A DNA stretch of 59,629 nucleotides from NCBI GenBank assembly GCA_937948815.1, contig CALFAM010000074.1, forward strand, positions 1-59,629, in the 5' to 3' direction. Position numbers and translations under genes: made by a program. The notes beneath the pieces were generated by a model, which saw only the letters and a program-made list of their open reading frames with translations, was not told where the DNA came from and did no database searches. Shown here one piece after another: positions 9,720 through 19,641 of this stretch (position 1 is the first letter of the stretch; the number at the start of each line of letters is the position of its first letter). The stretch comes from an uncultured bacterium (GTDB lineage: Bacteria > Acidobacteriota > Thermoanaerobaculia > Multivoradales > J023).

Positions 9720-12700
9720 ATGCGTATCAAGAGTCTGCTTTGGGTGTCCGTGATCGTGCTCGGTGTAGCAGGGTCACTACCGGCCGCTACGTTCACGGTC
9801 AACGATCTCGGCAATGGAAGCGATTTCAACCAGGGAGACATGATCTGTGAGGTGACCAACGGGGGTGGCGACTGCACGTTTCGCGCAGCCATCCAAGAGG
9901 CCAATGCGGCAGCCGGCGCCGACACCATCGCGTTTGCGATCGGAGGCTGTGGCGGCGCATGTACGATTGTCAATGCTCAGCTTCCAACGATCACTGAGCA
10001 GTTGACGATCGACGGCTACACCCAGCCCGGCGCGCTGATCAACTCTTCGCCATTGGCACGGATCACCAACGCCACCGTTTTGATCGAGCTGCAGAACAGC
10101 AGTGGGTGTATCAACATCAACCACTTGGGGACGCCGCCGACCGATCTCAGCGAAGGAACGGTGGTGCGGGGGCTGGCGATTGCCGGATGCAGTAGCTCCG
10201 CGATCTCGATGTCCTCGCCCTACAACACGATCCAGGGCAACTTCATCGGAACCACCGCCGACGGGACGGCAATCGCAGCCAACGACAATGGTGGCGACGG
10301 CATCAGCATCTCCGCACCGGCTGGAGATCCCACCTGCAACAACCTGATTGGTGGTTTCTTGCCGTCGGAGCTCAACCTGATCTCCGGGAATGGTGGCGAC
10401 GGAATCGACATCGGGTGCGACGGCAATCTGGTGCTGGGAAACATCGTCGGTGCTGACGCATTGGGCTTGAATGATCTGAGCAATCCATCCGGTGACGAGG
10501 GGATTCGCGTTCGCGGTGACGACAACGAGATCGGGGTCGACCTTCCACTCGTCGGCGGCGTCGACCTCGGCGTGATTCCGGTGCCACAAGGCAACCTCGT
10601 GGTGGGCCACCGATTCAATGGGCTCCGCATCCTGGGTGACGACAATTGGATCGCGAGCAATGTCATCGGCGTCGACCGCTTCCACACCGGAGCGCTCGGA
10701 AACGATGACAGTGGAATCCGTGTCGAAGGGCAGGACAACCATATCGGTGTCGAGGCCATCGGCTTCGATCAGATCGTCGCCGGCAACGGCGAGCACGGCA
10801 TCTTTATCAGCGGTAGCCCCGGCGCGACTGGTAACACGGTGGCCGGTAACCTCGTCGGCATCACATTCGACGCGACGAATCTGACGTTCTATCAGACGAT
10901 TCCCAACGGTTGCGATGGCATCCGCGTGGCGGACGACAACAACACCATCGGTGGCTCCTTGCTGCCTGGCATGGGTAATTTCATCGGCGGCAATGCCGGT
11001 TGTGGTCTCGGGAACGGACCAGGCCACGGCATCGTCTTCATCTCCAACGCGGCGGATAACAAGGTTCTGGGGAACGCGATCGGGCTCGATCCCAATGGCT
11101 TGCCGCGACCCAACGCAGCCGACGGGATCGCCTTGATCAACAATGCTCAGCGGATCCAGATCGGCGACGGCAGCGCCCTCGGCGCCAACCGCTTCGGCCC
11201 GAACGGAGCCGGGAGTGGGGACATCGCCATCGATCTCGACAACGACGGCCGAACGCCCAACGACCCAGGTGACGGCGACACCGGCGATCCGAACGAGGGC
11301 CAGAATTTTCCGATCATCACTTCGGCCGTGACCAGCGGCGGGGTGACGACGATCAACGGCACGCTCAACAGCAACCCCGGCCAGACCTTTCTGATTCAGG
11401 TCTTCTCGAGCCCCGCGGGTGAGACCGGGCAGGCCCGCGCTTACCAAGGCACCGTGACCACAGCGATGACCAATGCCAGTGGCGACGTGGCTTGGTCGCT
11501 GACACCGTCTTCGTCGCTTCCCGCGGGCACGTTGATCACCGCTACAGCGACACCAGAGCCCGCCATGGCCGGGGACGCGACCCCGACGTCGGAGCTCTCG
11601 GACGCGGTCGCGGTCACCGAGCCAGGACAGCTTCAGTTCGTGATGATGGGTTACAGCACGGCAGAGGCCGGCATGGCCACCATCGCCGTCGAACGTGTCA
11701 ATGGCTCGGGAGGCATGGTCAGCGTACAGTTCGCAACCGCGGACGGCAGCGCCGTCGCCCCTGACGACTACACCGGTGTCACGGGCATGCTGATGTGGGC
11801 AGACGGCGACCAGGCGAACAAGAGTTTCGACGTGCCGATCGCTGGCGATGCCATCAACGAGCTGAACGAGACGGTGGCCCTGGCACTGACCAGTCCGACC
11901 GGTGGTGCCACGCTGGGCGCACCCAACATGGCGACCCTGACCATCTTGGACGACGACGCGCCTCCCAGTATCTCGATCGGCGATGTCGTGCAGGTCGAAG
12001 GCAATACAGGGACTCCGACCTTCGACTTTGCGGTGACGCTCGACAATCCGTCGGGGCTACCTGTCAGTGTCAGTTTTGCGACCGCTGACGGATCGGCGAC
12101 CCTCGGCGATACGGACTATCAGATGACTGCCGGCTCGCTCACGTTCATGCCGTCCGAAACCACGATGCAGGTAAGTGTTCCGGTGGTCGGAGATACCTTC
12201 GCGGAGTCGGACGAGAGCTTCTTCGTCAATCTGACGGCTCCCGTGAACGCCACGCTCGCCGACAGCCAGGGCGAAGGCACCATTCTCGACGACGACACCA
12301 CGCCGGAGTTCTCGGTCGACGATCCGGTCGTGGTCGAGGGAGACACGGGGACCACCACGATCAGCTTCACGATCACCCTTTCGCCTGTCGTCGGAGTAGC
12401 GACCAGCGTCGACGTGGCCACGGCCGACGGTACTGCGCTCGCGCCGGCGGACTACATTGCGCTGCCGCTCACCACGATTGCGTTCCCGGCGAACACCGCC
12501 AGCCAAGCGGTGGTGGTTACCGTGAACAACGACTTTTTGAACGAGATCGACGAGGCCTTCTTCCTCAACCTCTCGAATCCCCAGGGCGGCACCGGAATCG
12601 GGGATGCGCAAGGCGAGGGGACGATCCAGGACAACGACCCCACACCTTCCATCGACATCGGCGACGTCGCCATGGACGAAGGTGATCTCGGCGCTGTCTC

Positions 12701-14429
12701 TTTCGAATTCGAAGTCACGCTGAACGCGCCAAGCGGCCAAACGGTCATGGTCGATTTTCTCACCTCGGATGGTTCTGCAACCGTGGCCAATGGCGACTAC
12801 CAGATGACTGCGGGCACGGTCACATTCCTGCCGGGGGATACCGTAGAGACCATCTCGGTGCCGGTCAACGGTGACACGGACTCGGAGCCGAACGAGAGCT
12901 TTTTCGTCAACCTGACGAACGGAGTGAATGGAACGATCGGTGATGGACAGGGGGTCGGAACGATCCAGGACGACGATACCGGCCCGGTGTTCTCGATCGA
13001 TGACGTCACGGTCACGGAGGGAGATGCGGGCACGGTCAACGCAACGTTCACCGTGAGCCTGATGCCAGCGGCCACTGGACCCACCACCATCGACGTGATG
13101 ACGATGGATGGCACGGCCACGGGAACGATCGACTATGCGGTGATCAACACCACCCTGAGCTTTGCGGCCGGGGAGACATCGCAGCCACTGGTGATTGCTG
13201 TCAATGGCGACACGACAGACGAAGTGAACGAGACCTTCTTCGTCAACCTATCCGGCGCCACCGGCGGTGCGGGAATCTCTGACCCTCAAGGTGTCGGAAC
13301 GATTACCGATGACGATCCGGTGCCTTCGGCCTCCATTCAGGACATCTCCCAGGTCGAGGGCGACGCAGGTGTGACCACCTTCAACTTCCCGGTCACGCTG
13401 TCGGAGGCGAGCGGCAAGACCATCTCGATCGACTTCGCCACCCAGGACGGCAGTGCGACGACGGCGAACCTGGACTATGTAGCGTCCATGGGGACCCTGA
13501 CTTTCCTGCCCGGGGAAACCGCAATGACCATTCCCATCGCGGTCAACGGAGACACGACCGTCGAGGCCAGTGAGACGTTCGTCATCGACCTTTCGATGCC
13601 CGTCGACGTGACGCTTTCCGATCCGCAGGGCGAGGGAACGATTGTCGATGATGACGGCATGCCACAGGTGTTCATCGATGATCAGATCGTGGGCGAAGGC
13701 GACGCTGGTACGGTCCAGATGACCTTCTCGATCTCGTTGTCGATGTCGCCGGCCGTGGCCGTCAGCGTCGACTTCGCGACTGCGGATGGTACCGCTGTCG
13801 CCGGTGTGGACTACCAAGGGGTTTCGGGGACTGCCGCTTTCCCGGTAGGCGTCACGACGATCGAGGTTGTGGTGCCGGTCGACGGAGACGTGCTGGACGA
13901 GTTCGACGAAACCTTTTTCGTTGATCTCTCGAATCCCGTAGGCGTCGGAGTCGCTGACGGCCAAGGCATGGGAACGATCGTCGACGACGATCCCTTGCCC
14001 GAGATCTTCGTGCCCGTGTTCAGCCAGGGCGAGGGCGACTCGGGGACGATCAGCTTCGATATTCCCGTCGTTCTGTCCGTGCCCAGCGGCAAAACCGTCA
14101 CGGTCGAATGGGCGACGATGGACGGCACCGCCACCGCGGCCAGCGGAGACTACCTCCCGGCCAGCGGCATGCTCGTCTTTGCGCCGGGCGAGACCGTGCA
14201 GCTCGCCTCGGTACTCGTCGAAGGCGACATGAACAACGAGGGAACCGAGACCTTCACGATCGAGCTCAGCAATGCGGTCGAAGGCCAGATCGTTCCGGAC
14301 ACCAACCAGGTCGAAATCCTGGGTGACGATGGAGCGTCGGTGGTCGAGGTGCCAACCCTCGGACAAGTCAGCTTGGGGATCTTCGCGCTGCTTCTCCTCG
14401 TCTTGGGGGTGACCCGGCTGCGGCGGTAG
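9720..14429 (+). CDS. Giant secreted beta-helix/Calx-beta protein with IPTL-CTERM-type tail
   Basis: This 1569-residue surface protein has a signal peptide ending near LPAATF. A CSLREA-like N-terminal motif follows (a CTFRAAIQEANA stretch near residue 60). About 500 residues of parallel beta-helix with repeated GNxIG and DGI elements come next. Eight Calx-beta repeats of roughly 110 residues (about 635-1540) follow, most opening with an EGD-x-G motif and closing with G-x-GTI-x-DDD. The tail has a PTLGQVSL motif, a hydrophobic helix and a terminal LRR, matching the IPTL-CTERM sorting signal known to be handled by exosortase H. Calx-beta motifs usually bind calcium. AAGGAG lies upstream of the ATG. 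It stands alone as a transcript, with a terminator at 14447. Probable role: adhesin or matrix protein; ligand unknown. Confidence 0.92.
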   Translation: MRIKSLLWVSVIVLGVAGSLPAATFTVNDLGNGSDFNQGDMICEVTNGGGDCTFRAAIQEANAAAGADTIAFAIGGCGGACTIVNAQLPTITEQLTIDGYTQPGALINSSPLARITNATVLIELQNSSGCININHLGTPPTDLSEGTVVRGLAIAGCSSSAISMSSPYNTIQGNFIGTTADGTAIAANDNGGDGISISAPAGDPTCNNLIGGFLPSELNLISGNGGDGIDIGCDGNLVLGNIVGADALGLNDLSNPSGDEGIRVRGDDNEIGVDLPLVGGVDLGVIPVPQGNLVVGHRFNGLRILGDDNWIASNVIGVDRFHTGALGNDDSGIRVEGQDNHIGVEAIGFDQIVAGNGEHGIFISGSPGATGNTVAGNLVGITFDATNLTFYQTIPNGCDGIRVADDNNTIGGSLLPGMGNFIGGNAGCGLGNGPGHGIVFISNAADNKVLGNAIGLDPNGLPRPNAADGIALINNAQRIQIGDGSALGANRFGPNGAGSGDIAIDLDNDGRTPNDPGDGDTGDPNEGQNFPIITSAVTSGGVTTINGTLNSNPGQTFLIQVFSSPAGETGQARAYQGTVTTAMTNASGDVAWSLTPSSSLPAGTLITATATPEPAMAGDATPTSELSDAVAVTEPGQLQFVMMGYSTAEAGMATIAVERVNGSGGMVSVQFATADGSAVAPDDYTGVTGMLMWADGDQANKSFDVPIAGDAINELNETVALALTSPTGGATLGAPNMATLTILDDDAPPSISIGDVVQVEGNTGTPTFDFAVTLDNPSGLPVSVSFATADGSATLGDTDYQMTAGSLTFMPSETTMQVSVPVVGDTFAESDESFFVNLTAPVNATLADSQGEGTILDDDTTPEFSVDDPVVVEGDTGTTTISFTITLSPVVGVATSVDVATADGTALAPADYIALPLTTIAFPANTASQAVVVTVNNDFLNEIDEAFFLNLSNPQGGTGIGDAQGEGTIQDNDPTPSIDIGDVAMDEGDLGAVSFEFEVTLNAPSGQTVMVDFLTSDGSATVANGDYQMTAGTVTFLPGDTVETISVPVNGDTDSEPNESFFVNLTNGVNGTIGDGQGVGTIQDDDTGPVFSIDDVTVTEGDAGTVNATFTVSLMPAATGPTTIDVMTMDGTATGTIDYAVINTTLSFAAGETSQPLVIAVNGDTTDEVNETFFVNLSGATGGAGISDPQGVGTITDDDPVPSASIQDISQVEGDAGVTTFNFPVTLSEASGKTISIDFATQDGSATTANLDYVASMGTLTFLPGETAMTIPIAVNGDTTVEASETFVIDLSMPVDVTLSDPQGEGTIVDDDGMPQVFIDDQIVGEGDAGTVQMTFSISLSMSPAVAVSVDFATADGTAVAGVDYQGVSGTAAFPVGVTTIEVVVPVDGDVLDEFDETFFVDLSNPVGVGVADGQGMGTIVDDDPLPEIFVPVFSQGEGDSGTISFDIPVVLSVPSGKTVTVEWATMDGTATAASGDYLPASGMLVFAPGETVQLASVLVEGDMNNEGTETFTIELSNAVEGQIVPDTNQVEILGDDGASVVEVPTLGQVSLGIFALLLLVLGVTRLRR

Positions 14430-14446
14430 AAGACCTCGATGGCAAG

Positions 14447-14500
14447 GGCCGAGTCGTTCTTGCAGTTGGAGCCTGGAAGAACGGCTCGGCCGCCTTTTCT
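14447..14500 (+). terminator. Intrinsic terminator of the Calx-beta gene
   Basis: GGCCGAGTCGTTCTT (14447-14461) pairs with AAGAACGGCTCGGCC (14477-14491) through 15 positions with one G-U wobble and a 15-base loop, followed by GCCTTTTCT. This is the best intrinsic terminator I see in the window. Confidence 0.8.
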
Positions 14501-14600
14501 CCATCGATCTACTCGTCGCGGGGGCTTCTCGTTGCGGCGCTTCTCGTTGATCGGGCGATGACCCACAAGACGAGCTAGGTGACTCTCTGGAGGCCGGTTT

Positions 14601-17600
14601 CTAGACGGGTCGGAGGAGCTCCAGCAGCTCTTCGCGGGTGAAGATCTTGGCGAGCTTGGGATCATCCTCGTGAATCACGTTTTCCATCAGCTGGCGCTTG
14701 CGGTCGATGATTGCCGAGATCTTCTCTTCGAGCGTGCCTTCGGTGACCAACTTGAAGACCTGGACGGACTTCTTCTGGCCGATGCGATAAACCCGATCGG
14801 TGGCCTGATCTTCTCGCGCGGCATTCCACCAACGGTCGTAGTGAATGACCACCGAGCCACCGACCAGGTCGATTCCCGTTCCACCGGCCTTGAGACTGCC
14901 GAGGAAGACGCGGCATTCCGGGTCTTCGTTGAAGCGATCGATAATCGACCCGCGATCTTGACTGGCTCCGGTGAGGATCGCGTGACCGATTTGCTCACGC
15001 TTCAGGTGACGTGCCATCAGGTCGATCATGCCCAGGAACTGCGTGAACACCACGACCTTCTGTCCGCTCGCGAGGGCTTGGCCCAGGAGCTCGACGAAGA
15101 GGTCCCATTTTCCCGACGCCAGCTGATCCGCTTGCTCGAGATCTTTCGATGCGAGCGCGGGATGGTTGCAGATCTGCTTGAGCAGGTTGAGTAGGGCGAA
15201 AATGTGAATGAAGGGCAGCGCCTTGGTCTCATCGCGCTGGATCTCTTCCACCAATGCGCTGCCGCGCCCGGCAATGGCATCCCGGTAGAGCCTGACCTGA
15301 TCATCGGACAGCACACAGGTCTGTATGTCCTCGATCTTCTCGGGGAGCTCTTCGAGAACGGTCTGCTTGAGCCGCCTCAGCACGAAGGGTGCCGTGATCC
15401 GTCGCAGCTCGGCCAGCCGGCTGTCTTTCTTGGGCGTCTCGTGCAGCGCTCCGCTCGAATCCACTGATTCCTCGGCCCCGCCATACCGATCGATGAACGC
15501 CCGGTCACTGCCCAGGTAGCCCGGCAAGACGAGGTCGAACAGCGCCTTGAGATCGATCAGACTGTTCTCGATCGGCGTGCCGGTCATGCCGATCATCATG
15601 GCGGCATCGAGCTGGCGGGCCGCTTCGTACGAGAGCGTCGCGCGATTCTTGAGCTGCTGCACCTCATCGAAGATCGCCAGAGCCAGGTCGACTTTCTCGA
15701 GCTTTTCGATGTCGCGGCGCAGGACGCCGTACGACGTGATGATCACATCGGCCCTCGCCAGCGCGCTCGCCAGGTTGCGCTGCGGCCCGTGGTGAACGGT
15801 TGCCTGGAGACCCGGCGCGTGATCGCGAATCTTGGTGCGCCAGTGGCTGAGCACGCTGGTGGGACAGATGACCAGGAACGGCCGCGCTTCACCCTGTCCG
15901 CGCAAGCTCGCCATGAGCGCCATCGCCTGGTGGGTCTTGCCGAGTCCCATGTCGTCACACAGCAGGCCCGCCAGGCGGTTCTCCCAGAGGAAACGCATCC
16001 ACTCCACGCCGTGAACCTGGTAGGAGCGAAGCGTTGATCGAAGCCCATTGGGTTGCGCGAACGATGCAATGGGACGGAGCTCGAATAGCCGGTCCAGATC
16101 GGCGCGGGGTCCTTCGGCCTCGCCGGCGATCTCGACGGGATCTTCCGTACCTGCCCGCAGGCGCAGGAGCTGACTCGACGACAGGCGGATGCGGTCGTCT
16201 TCGTCGACCACGCTGGCGAGCGCGCGCTCACGATCCTCGCCAGCCCGCGCCTTGCCGCCGACGGTCAATCCGAGCCACTCGGTCAACTCGGCGATCGCCG
16301 GTGTCTGCAGATCGATCCATCCGCCTTCGGTTTCGAGGTAGGGCAAGTCCGCGGCATGGGCGCGCAAGATGTCGGCCAACGAGATGGACGCGTTGCCGTA
16401 GCCATAGCGAGCGGAAAGGAAGTACCAGCCCTGGTCGACCGCCTCGGGCACGAGCTCGACACGGTCGAACGCCCGCACGACCTGCAAGCCACGCATCGGC
16501 TCGTCGAGCACCAGTGAACCCTCGGCGAGGGCTTCCGCGTGCTCGGCCAGGAAGCTCGGGACCTGGCTCTTGGCCAGTCGCATCCGTCGGGGTGCCGCAA
16601 ACTTGCGTTCCTTGCCGCGACGCTCGACCTCGGCCAGGATTGCCAGCTCGGGGATGTAGATCAGGTCGCCATAGCGGAACCGCGCCAGGTCGTCGCGGGC
16701 GAACAGCCGCGCCTCGCCGGAGGCCTGCAGCGCCTGGATCATCGGTCGCACCTCGAGATCGAGCTCGGTCGCCTGGGTGACCTGGAAGAGCGACTTGAGC
16801 GGAACGGGGTGGATCGCCAGATCTTCTTGCTCGGGGAACGCTTCGTGGAGCAGGTCGAGCACCGAGCGAACCCGGGCCCGCGGCACCGTGACCTGAACGA
16901 TGGGGCGCGAGCCTTCCGTCCCTGCAGCGTCAGCCGACGCCGTGGGCACAGCGAAGCAAAGTGTGAAGTCTCCGGAGAACTCGTCAATGGCCGGGTGAAA
17001 CTGCCCTGCGTCTCCGTACTCGCGCACGCAATGGTAGGCGAGGCGGAACCAGAAGCTCTCTTCCCAGGTCTGGCGCTGGCTCTTCATGCCGTGCTTGGCA
17101 AAGTGCTGCTCTTGGGCGGAGATCTGGAGCATGGCCATGCGCTCCAGCAGGCGACTCCGGTCCGCGTAGCCATCCGGCGCCTTACCGGTCCGCTCGAGAA
17201 GCCGGAGCCGCGCAGGCGAGCTATCGAGATAGCGTGCCAGGATCGAGCCGTCCGCCTTGGTTACGAGAACGGTCTCGCTCTCGGCGCCGGCAGCCGGCTG
17301 GAGGCGCTGTACACGCACCGTGCTGCTCGGCTGGGGCTCGCCCTCGAACAAGCGCTTGGCCAGGCGATGCCACAGGCTGGCGGAAAGCTGCTTCTCCCAA
17401 GACTGTGATGCAAAGTGCTCGTTCACTTCCCGCACGAAGCCGCCCAGGTCACGCAGGTGCTGGCAGGTCTTGCGCTTGCTGGTCTTGCAGGTGCAGGAGC
17501 GAACCGGGCGTGCGTTGTCCGGCTGGGCGATGAAGATCGCAGCGCCAGCCTTGTCGTCGTCCGCGTCCGCCACCAGGCCGATACCGAGCCGGTGAAACTC

Positions 17601-17624
17601 GAGCTGAGGGAAATGGGTTTTCAC
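14601..17624 (-). CDS. SWIM-domain SNF2/RapA-family helicase
   Basis: This 1007-residue protein is a bacterial SNF2-type ATPase. A SWIM zinc finger (CxCx6CxH: C44, C46, C53, H55) lies at the N-terminus. A long middle region resembling the SNF2-associated bacterial domain follows, with Walker A in DDMGLGKT near residue 558. The DExx box reads DEVQ, a variant of the usual DEAQ/DEAH. The C-terminal helicase lobe contains the LKAGGTGIDL and DRVYRIGQ motifs. SNF2 enzymes translocate on duplex DNA and remodel protein-DNA complexes; bacterial members are linked to transcription recycling and repair. The start is a GTG with a weak ribosome binding site. It is convergent with the Calx-beta gene. The specific partner is unknown. 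Confidence 0.93.
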   Translation of the reverse strand: MKTHFPQLEFHRLGIGLVADADDDKAGAAIFIAQPDNARPVRSCTCKTSKRKTCQHLRDLGGFVREVNEHFASQSWEKQLSASLWHRLAKRLFEGEPQPSSTVRVQRLQPAAGAESETVLVTKADGSILARYLDSSPARLRLLERTGKAPDGYADRSRLLERMAMLQISAQEQHFAKHGMKSQRQTWEESFWFRLAYHCVREYGDAGQFHPAIDEFSGDFTLCFAVPTASADAAGTEGSRPIVQVTVPRARVRSVLDLLHEAFPEQEDLAIHPVPLKSLFQVTQATELDLEVRPMIQALQASGEARLFARDDLARFRYGDLIYIPELAILAEVERRGKERKFAAPRRMRLAKSQVPSFLAEHAEALAEGSLVLDEPMRGLQVVRAFDRVELVPEAVDQGWYFLSARYGYGNASISLADILRAHAADLPYLETEGGWIDLQTPAIAELTEWLGLTVGGKARAGEDRERALASVVDEDDRIRLSSSQLLRLRAGTEDPVEIAGEAEGPRADLDRLFELRPIASFAQPNGLRSTLRSYQVHGVEWMRFLWENRLAGLLCDDMGLGKTHQAMALMASLRGQGEARPFLVICPTSVLSHWRTKIRDHAPGLQATVHHGPQRNLASALARADVIITSYGVLRRDIEKLEKVDLALAIFDEVQQLKNRATLSYEAARQLDAAMMIGMTGTPIENSLIDLKALFDLVLPGYLGSDRAFIDRYGGAEESVDSSGALHETPKKDSRLAELRRITAPFVLRRLKQTVLEELPEKIEDIQTCVLSDDQVRLYRDAIAGRGSALVEEIQRDETKALPFIHIFALLNLLKQICNHPALASKDLEQADQLASGKWDLFVELLGQALASGQKVVVFTQFLGMIDLMARHLKREQIGHAILTGASQDRGSIIDRFNEDPECRVFLGSLKAGGTGIDLVGGSVVIHYDRWWNAAREDQATDRVYRIGQKKSVQVFKLVTEGTLEEKISAIIDRKRQLMENVIHEDDPKLAKIFTREELLELLRPV

Positions 17625-17686
17625 GGGAGCAGTTCCATCCGGTCGTTCGTTGGGCCGGCGATCCTACCCTTTGGGCGTCGGCGCCG

Positions 17687-18550
17687 TCAGGGGTTCGGGG
17701 CCGCTTCCAGGCGGTCGAGAAACGGACCGACGTCGAGCAGGATGATGTCGTCGCGCTGCCGCAGCTGGCGCAGAAACCAGCCTTTGTGCCCAGCACCGTA
17801 GGTAATGAGGAAGCGCTTGCCTGCCCCCGTGTGCTGGTCCAGCGCGTCGGCAATATAGCCGTAGTGCGCGGCATTGATGTTGTCCCAGCCGCCGGCACCC
17901 AGTTCGTCGTTGAAGAGGCGGTTGTAGACCGACAGCCCGATCTCGACCGCATCGTCATAGGCATCCGTATGGATCCAGCGCGGATCGTCCGCCTCGCCCC
18001 CGGCCGCGACGGCTGCCGCGGCGTCGCCATTGGCCTGCTCGTACGCCGCCCAGTCCTCCGCCCGGGCAGGATCCTCTCGAATCGCCTGCAGCGCGGCCTG
18101 GCGCGCGTCGGACATCGGGCGGGTCCAGCCGGCAGTGGCCACGATTTCGAACGCCATCTCGCGGGTCAGGGGAAAGAGCGCGTCGACGTACTCCGGAAAG
18201 CGCACGACCCTCGGCTCGCGGATCGTTCCACTTTCTTCGAATTCCGCGAGTGCCGTGGGCAGGCGATCCGGCGGAATCTCTGCCAACACGAAATCCGGAT
18301 CGATCGTGCGAATCAACGCCGTGACCACATCGATTCCGTAGCGCTCGCTGGTTCGATGCTCGCCATGGATCATGCCGAGCACGATCACCTCGTTCTTGAC
18401 CTCGCTCGGCTCGGGCGACGCAGCGGACGCGGTACCAGCCGAAGGTGAGGGCGGCTCTGTACACCCGAGCGTCAAGGCGAGCACCGCGAGCAAGCCGGCG
18501 CGTCGTACGGTGGACAGAACGAGTGTGCGCGAAGAGGACCGGACCTTCAT
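17687..18550 (-). CDS. TIKI/TraB-superfamily lipoprotein
   Basis: This 287-residue exported protein starts at ATG 18550, with AAAGGAA upstream; the frame is open to 18739 but that extension has no signal-peptide logic. The first 30 residues form a lipoprotein signal with lipobox LTLGC. The rest carries the hallmarks of the TIKI/TraB/DUF5694 fold: an IHGEH motif shortly after the first beta strand, an LAEIPP motif, and a C-terminal YGAGH motif. In characterised TIKI proteins such histidine and glutamate motifs bind metal for proteolysis. Whether this one is an active protease is unproven. It lies 62 bases behind the SNF2 gene on the same strand, with no clear functional link. The family call is by motif only. 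Confidence 0.72.
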   Translation of the reverse strand: MKVRSSSRTLVLSTVRRAGLLAVLALTLGCTEPPSPSAGTASAASPEPSEVKNEVIVLGMIHGEHRTSERYGIDVVTALIRTIDPDFVLAEIPPDRLPTALAEFEESGTIREPRVVRFPEYVDALFPLTREMAFEIVATAGWTRPMSDARQAALQAIREDPARAEDWAAYEQANGDAAAAVAAGGEADDPRWIHTDAYDDAVEIGLSVYNRLFNDELGAGGWDNINAAHYGYIADALDQHTGAGKRFLITYGAGHKGWFLRQLRQRDDIILLDVGPFLDRLEAAPNP

Positions 18551-18949
18551 ACCGGGTGATTCCTTTCGCCCGGCGCGGGCGATTCGTTGCGTGGCGTGGA
18601 TGAAAACGGCTGCAGGCACGTGGGCAGCGAACCGCCTCGCAACACGCAGGGCGATCGTACCGGATGCAGCGTCGCCCGAAGTGAGGGGGTCGACAGCGAT
18701 GAGCATGCGTGACGCTTGGCGGGGACTCTTGGCGTCCACCAGGAAGGACGTCCGCTGAGGTTGGCCGTTGCTTCATGGGCTGGAAAGGCCGGACTGCCTT
18801 GGATGGCGCAGCTGGTTTGATCTTTGCTTAATTTGTCCGCAGGTCTCGAGCGAAGCACGACGATACGATGGTTGGATGGATCCCGTCTCCGACCGCGTTG
18901 GTCCGTGTCGCCGTGTAGGAACTTCGAATACAGCAAAAGGAGCGACATC
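18551..18949. other. Divergent intergenic region
   Basis: This 399-base region lies between a minus-strand lipoprotein gene and a plus-strand secreted-protein gene. Frames cross it but look like shadows. An AT-rich patch at 18813-18835, with a TTTGCTTAATT core, is the likeliest promoter site. I cannot pair it with a convincing -35. Confidence 0.4.
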
Positions 18950-19597
18950 GTGAGAAAACCAGTTTCGACCGCGGCGGGCGTCGTCTTGCTCGCGGGCTCG
19001 ATCGTTCTTCCAGCGGCCCAGGCCCAGGAGTGGGGGAACCAGGAAACGGCCACACCGGGATCGAACCGTGGTGTGCGGGAGCTTCCCAATCGCGGGCAGA
19101 GCGGCGGCCGGAACGCCATGCCGATCGCGGTCAACAGCAGCTACGGTGTCACGGGTGACAGCCTGGCGGGATCCGCACCGACGAGCGCCCAGGGCGCGGC
19201 ACGCGCATCAAGCCAACCGGTGGATGCCTCAGGTCGGCGCGATCGCCGTCGCCAGCTCGCCAACCGCCAAGCAGGCCTTCCGGATACACCGGGCAACCGC
19301 AATCAGCCCGTGACCATCGAGACCGACGCGCACAGCAGTCTGGTGGGCCAGCAGGTTCAGAAGGGCAGCTACAACAACGTGGTCGATGGCCTGATGTACG
19401 GCGACAACCTGCTCCTCGACCAGGTGGCCATTTCCGAGGACTACGTTGCCGCGTGTGACGGCTACTACGGCTATGGCGGAGGCGTTCCTGCGGTTGTTGG
19501 CGGGATCGCGGTGACGCCGCCTGATGGCCTACCACGGCTGGCCGTCGACGATCAGGCAAACGCCACGGGCGCGGGCGAGGCGTCCGAGGACGACTAG
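18950..19597 (+). CDS. Secreted protein of unknown function
   Basis: I do not recognise this 215-residue protein. It begins with GTG at 18950, preceded by AAAAGGAG at an ideal distance. A signal peptide of about 25 residues ends in AQAQ. The mature part is low in hydrophobic residues and rich in Gly, Asn, Gln and Arg up to about residue 120. A more conserved-looking block follows (VDGLMYGDNLLLDQ, then a Gly/Tyr-rich stretch), and the end is acidic. No membrane segment or enzyme motif is seen. It stands alone between divergent and convergent neighbours. It is probably a periplasmic or surface structural protein. Confidence 0.7.
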   Translation: MRKPVSTAAGVVLLAGSIVLPAAQAQEWGNQETATPGSNRGVRELPNRGQSGGRNAMPIAVNSSYGVTGDSLAGSAPTSAQGAARASSQPVDASGRRDRRRQLANRQAGLPDTPGNRNQPVTIETDAHSSLVGQQVQKGSYNNVVDGLMYGDNLLLDQVAISEDYVAACDGYYGYGGGVPAVVGGIAVTPPDGLPRLAVDDQANATGAGEASEDD

Positions 19598-19641
19598 AAA
19601 ACGGCAGCGCCGAGAGACGGTCCCGAATCGGCGACCGGGGC

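Noticed and set aside
9777..11447. 556-codon minus-strand frame inside the Calx-beta gene
   Set aside because: It is antisense to a clear repeat protein; its composition (many V, D, R) mirrors the opposite-strand codons and it lacks a ribosome binding site.
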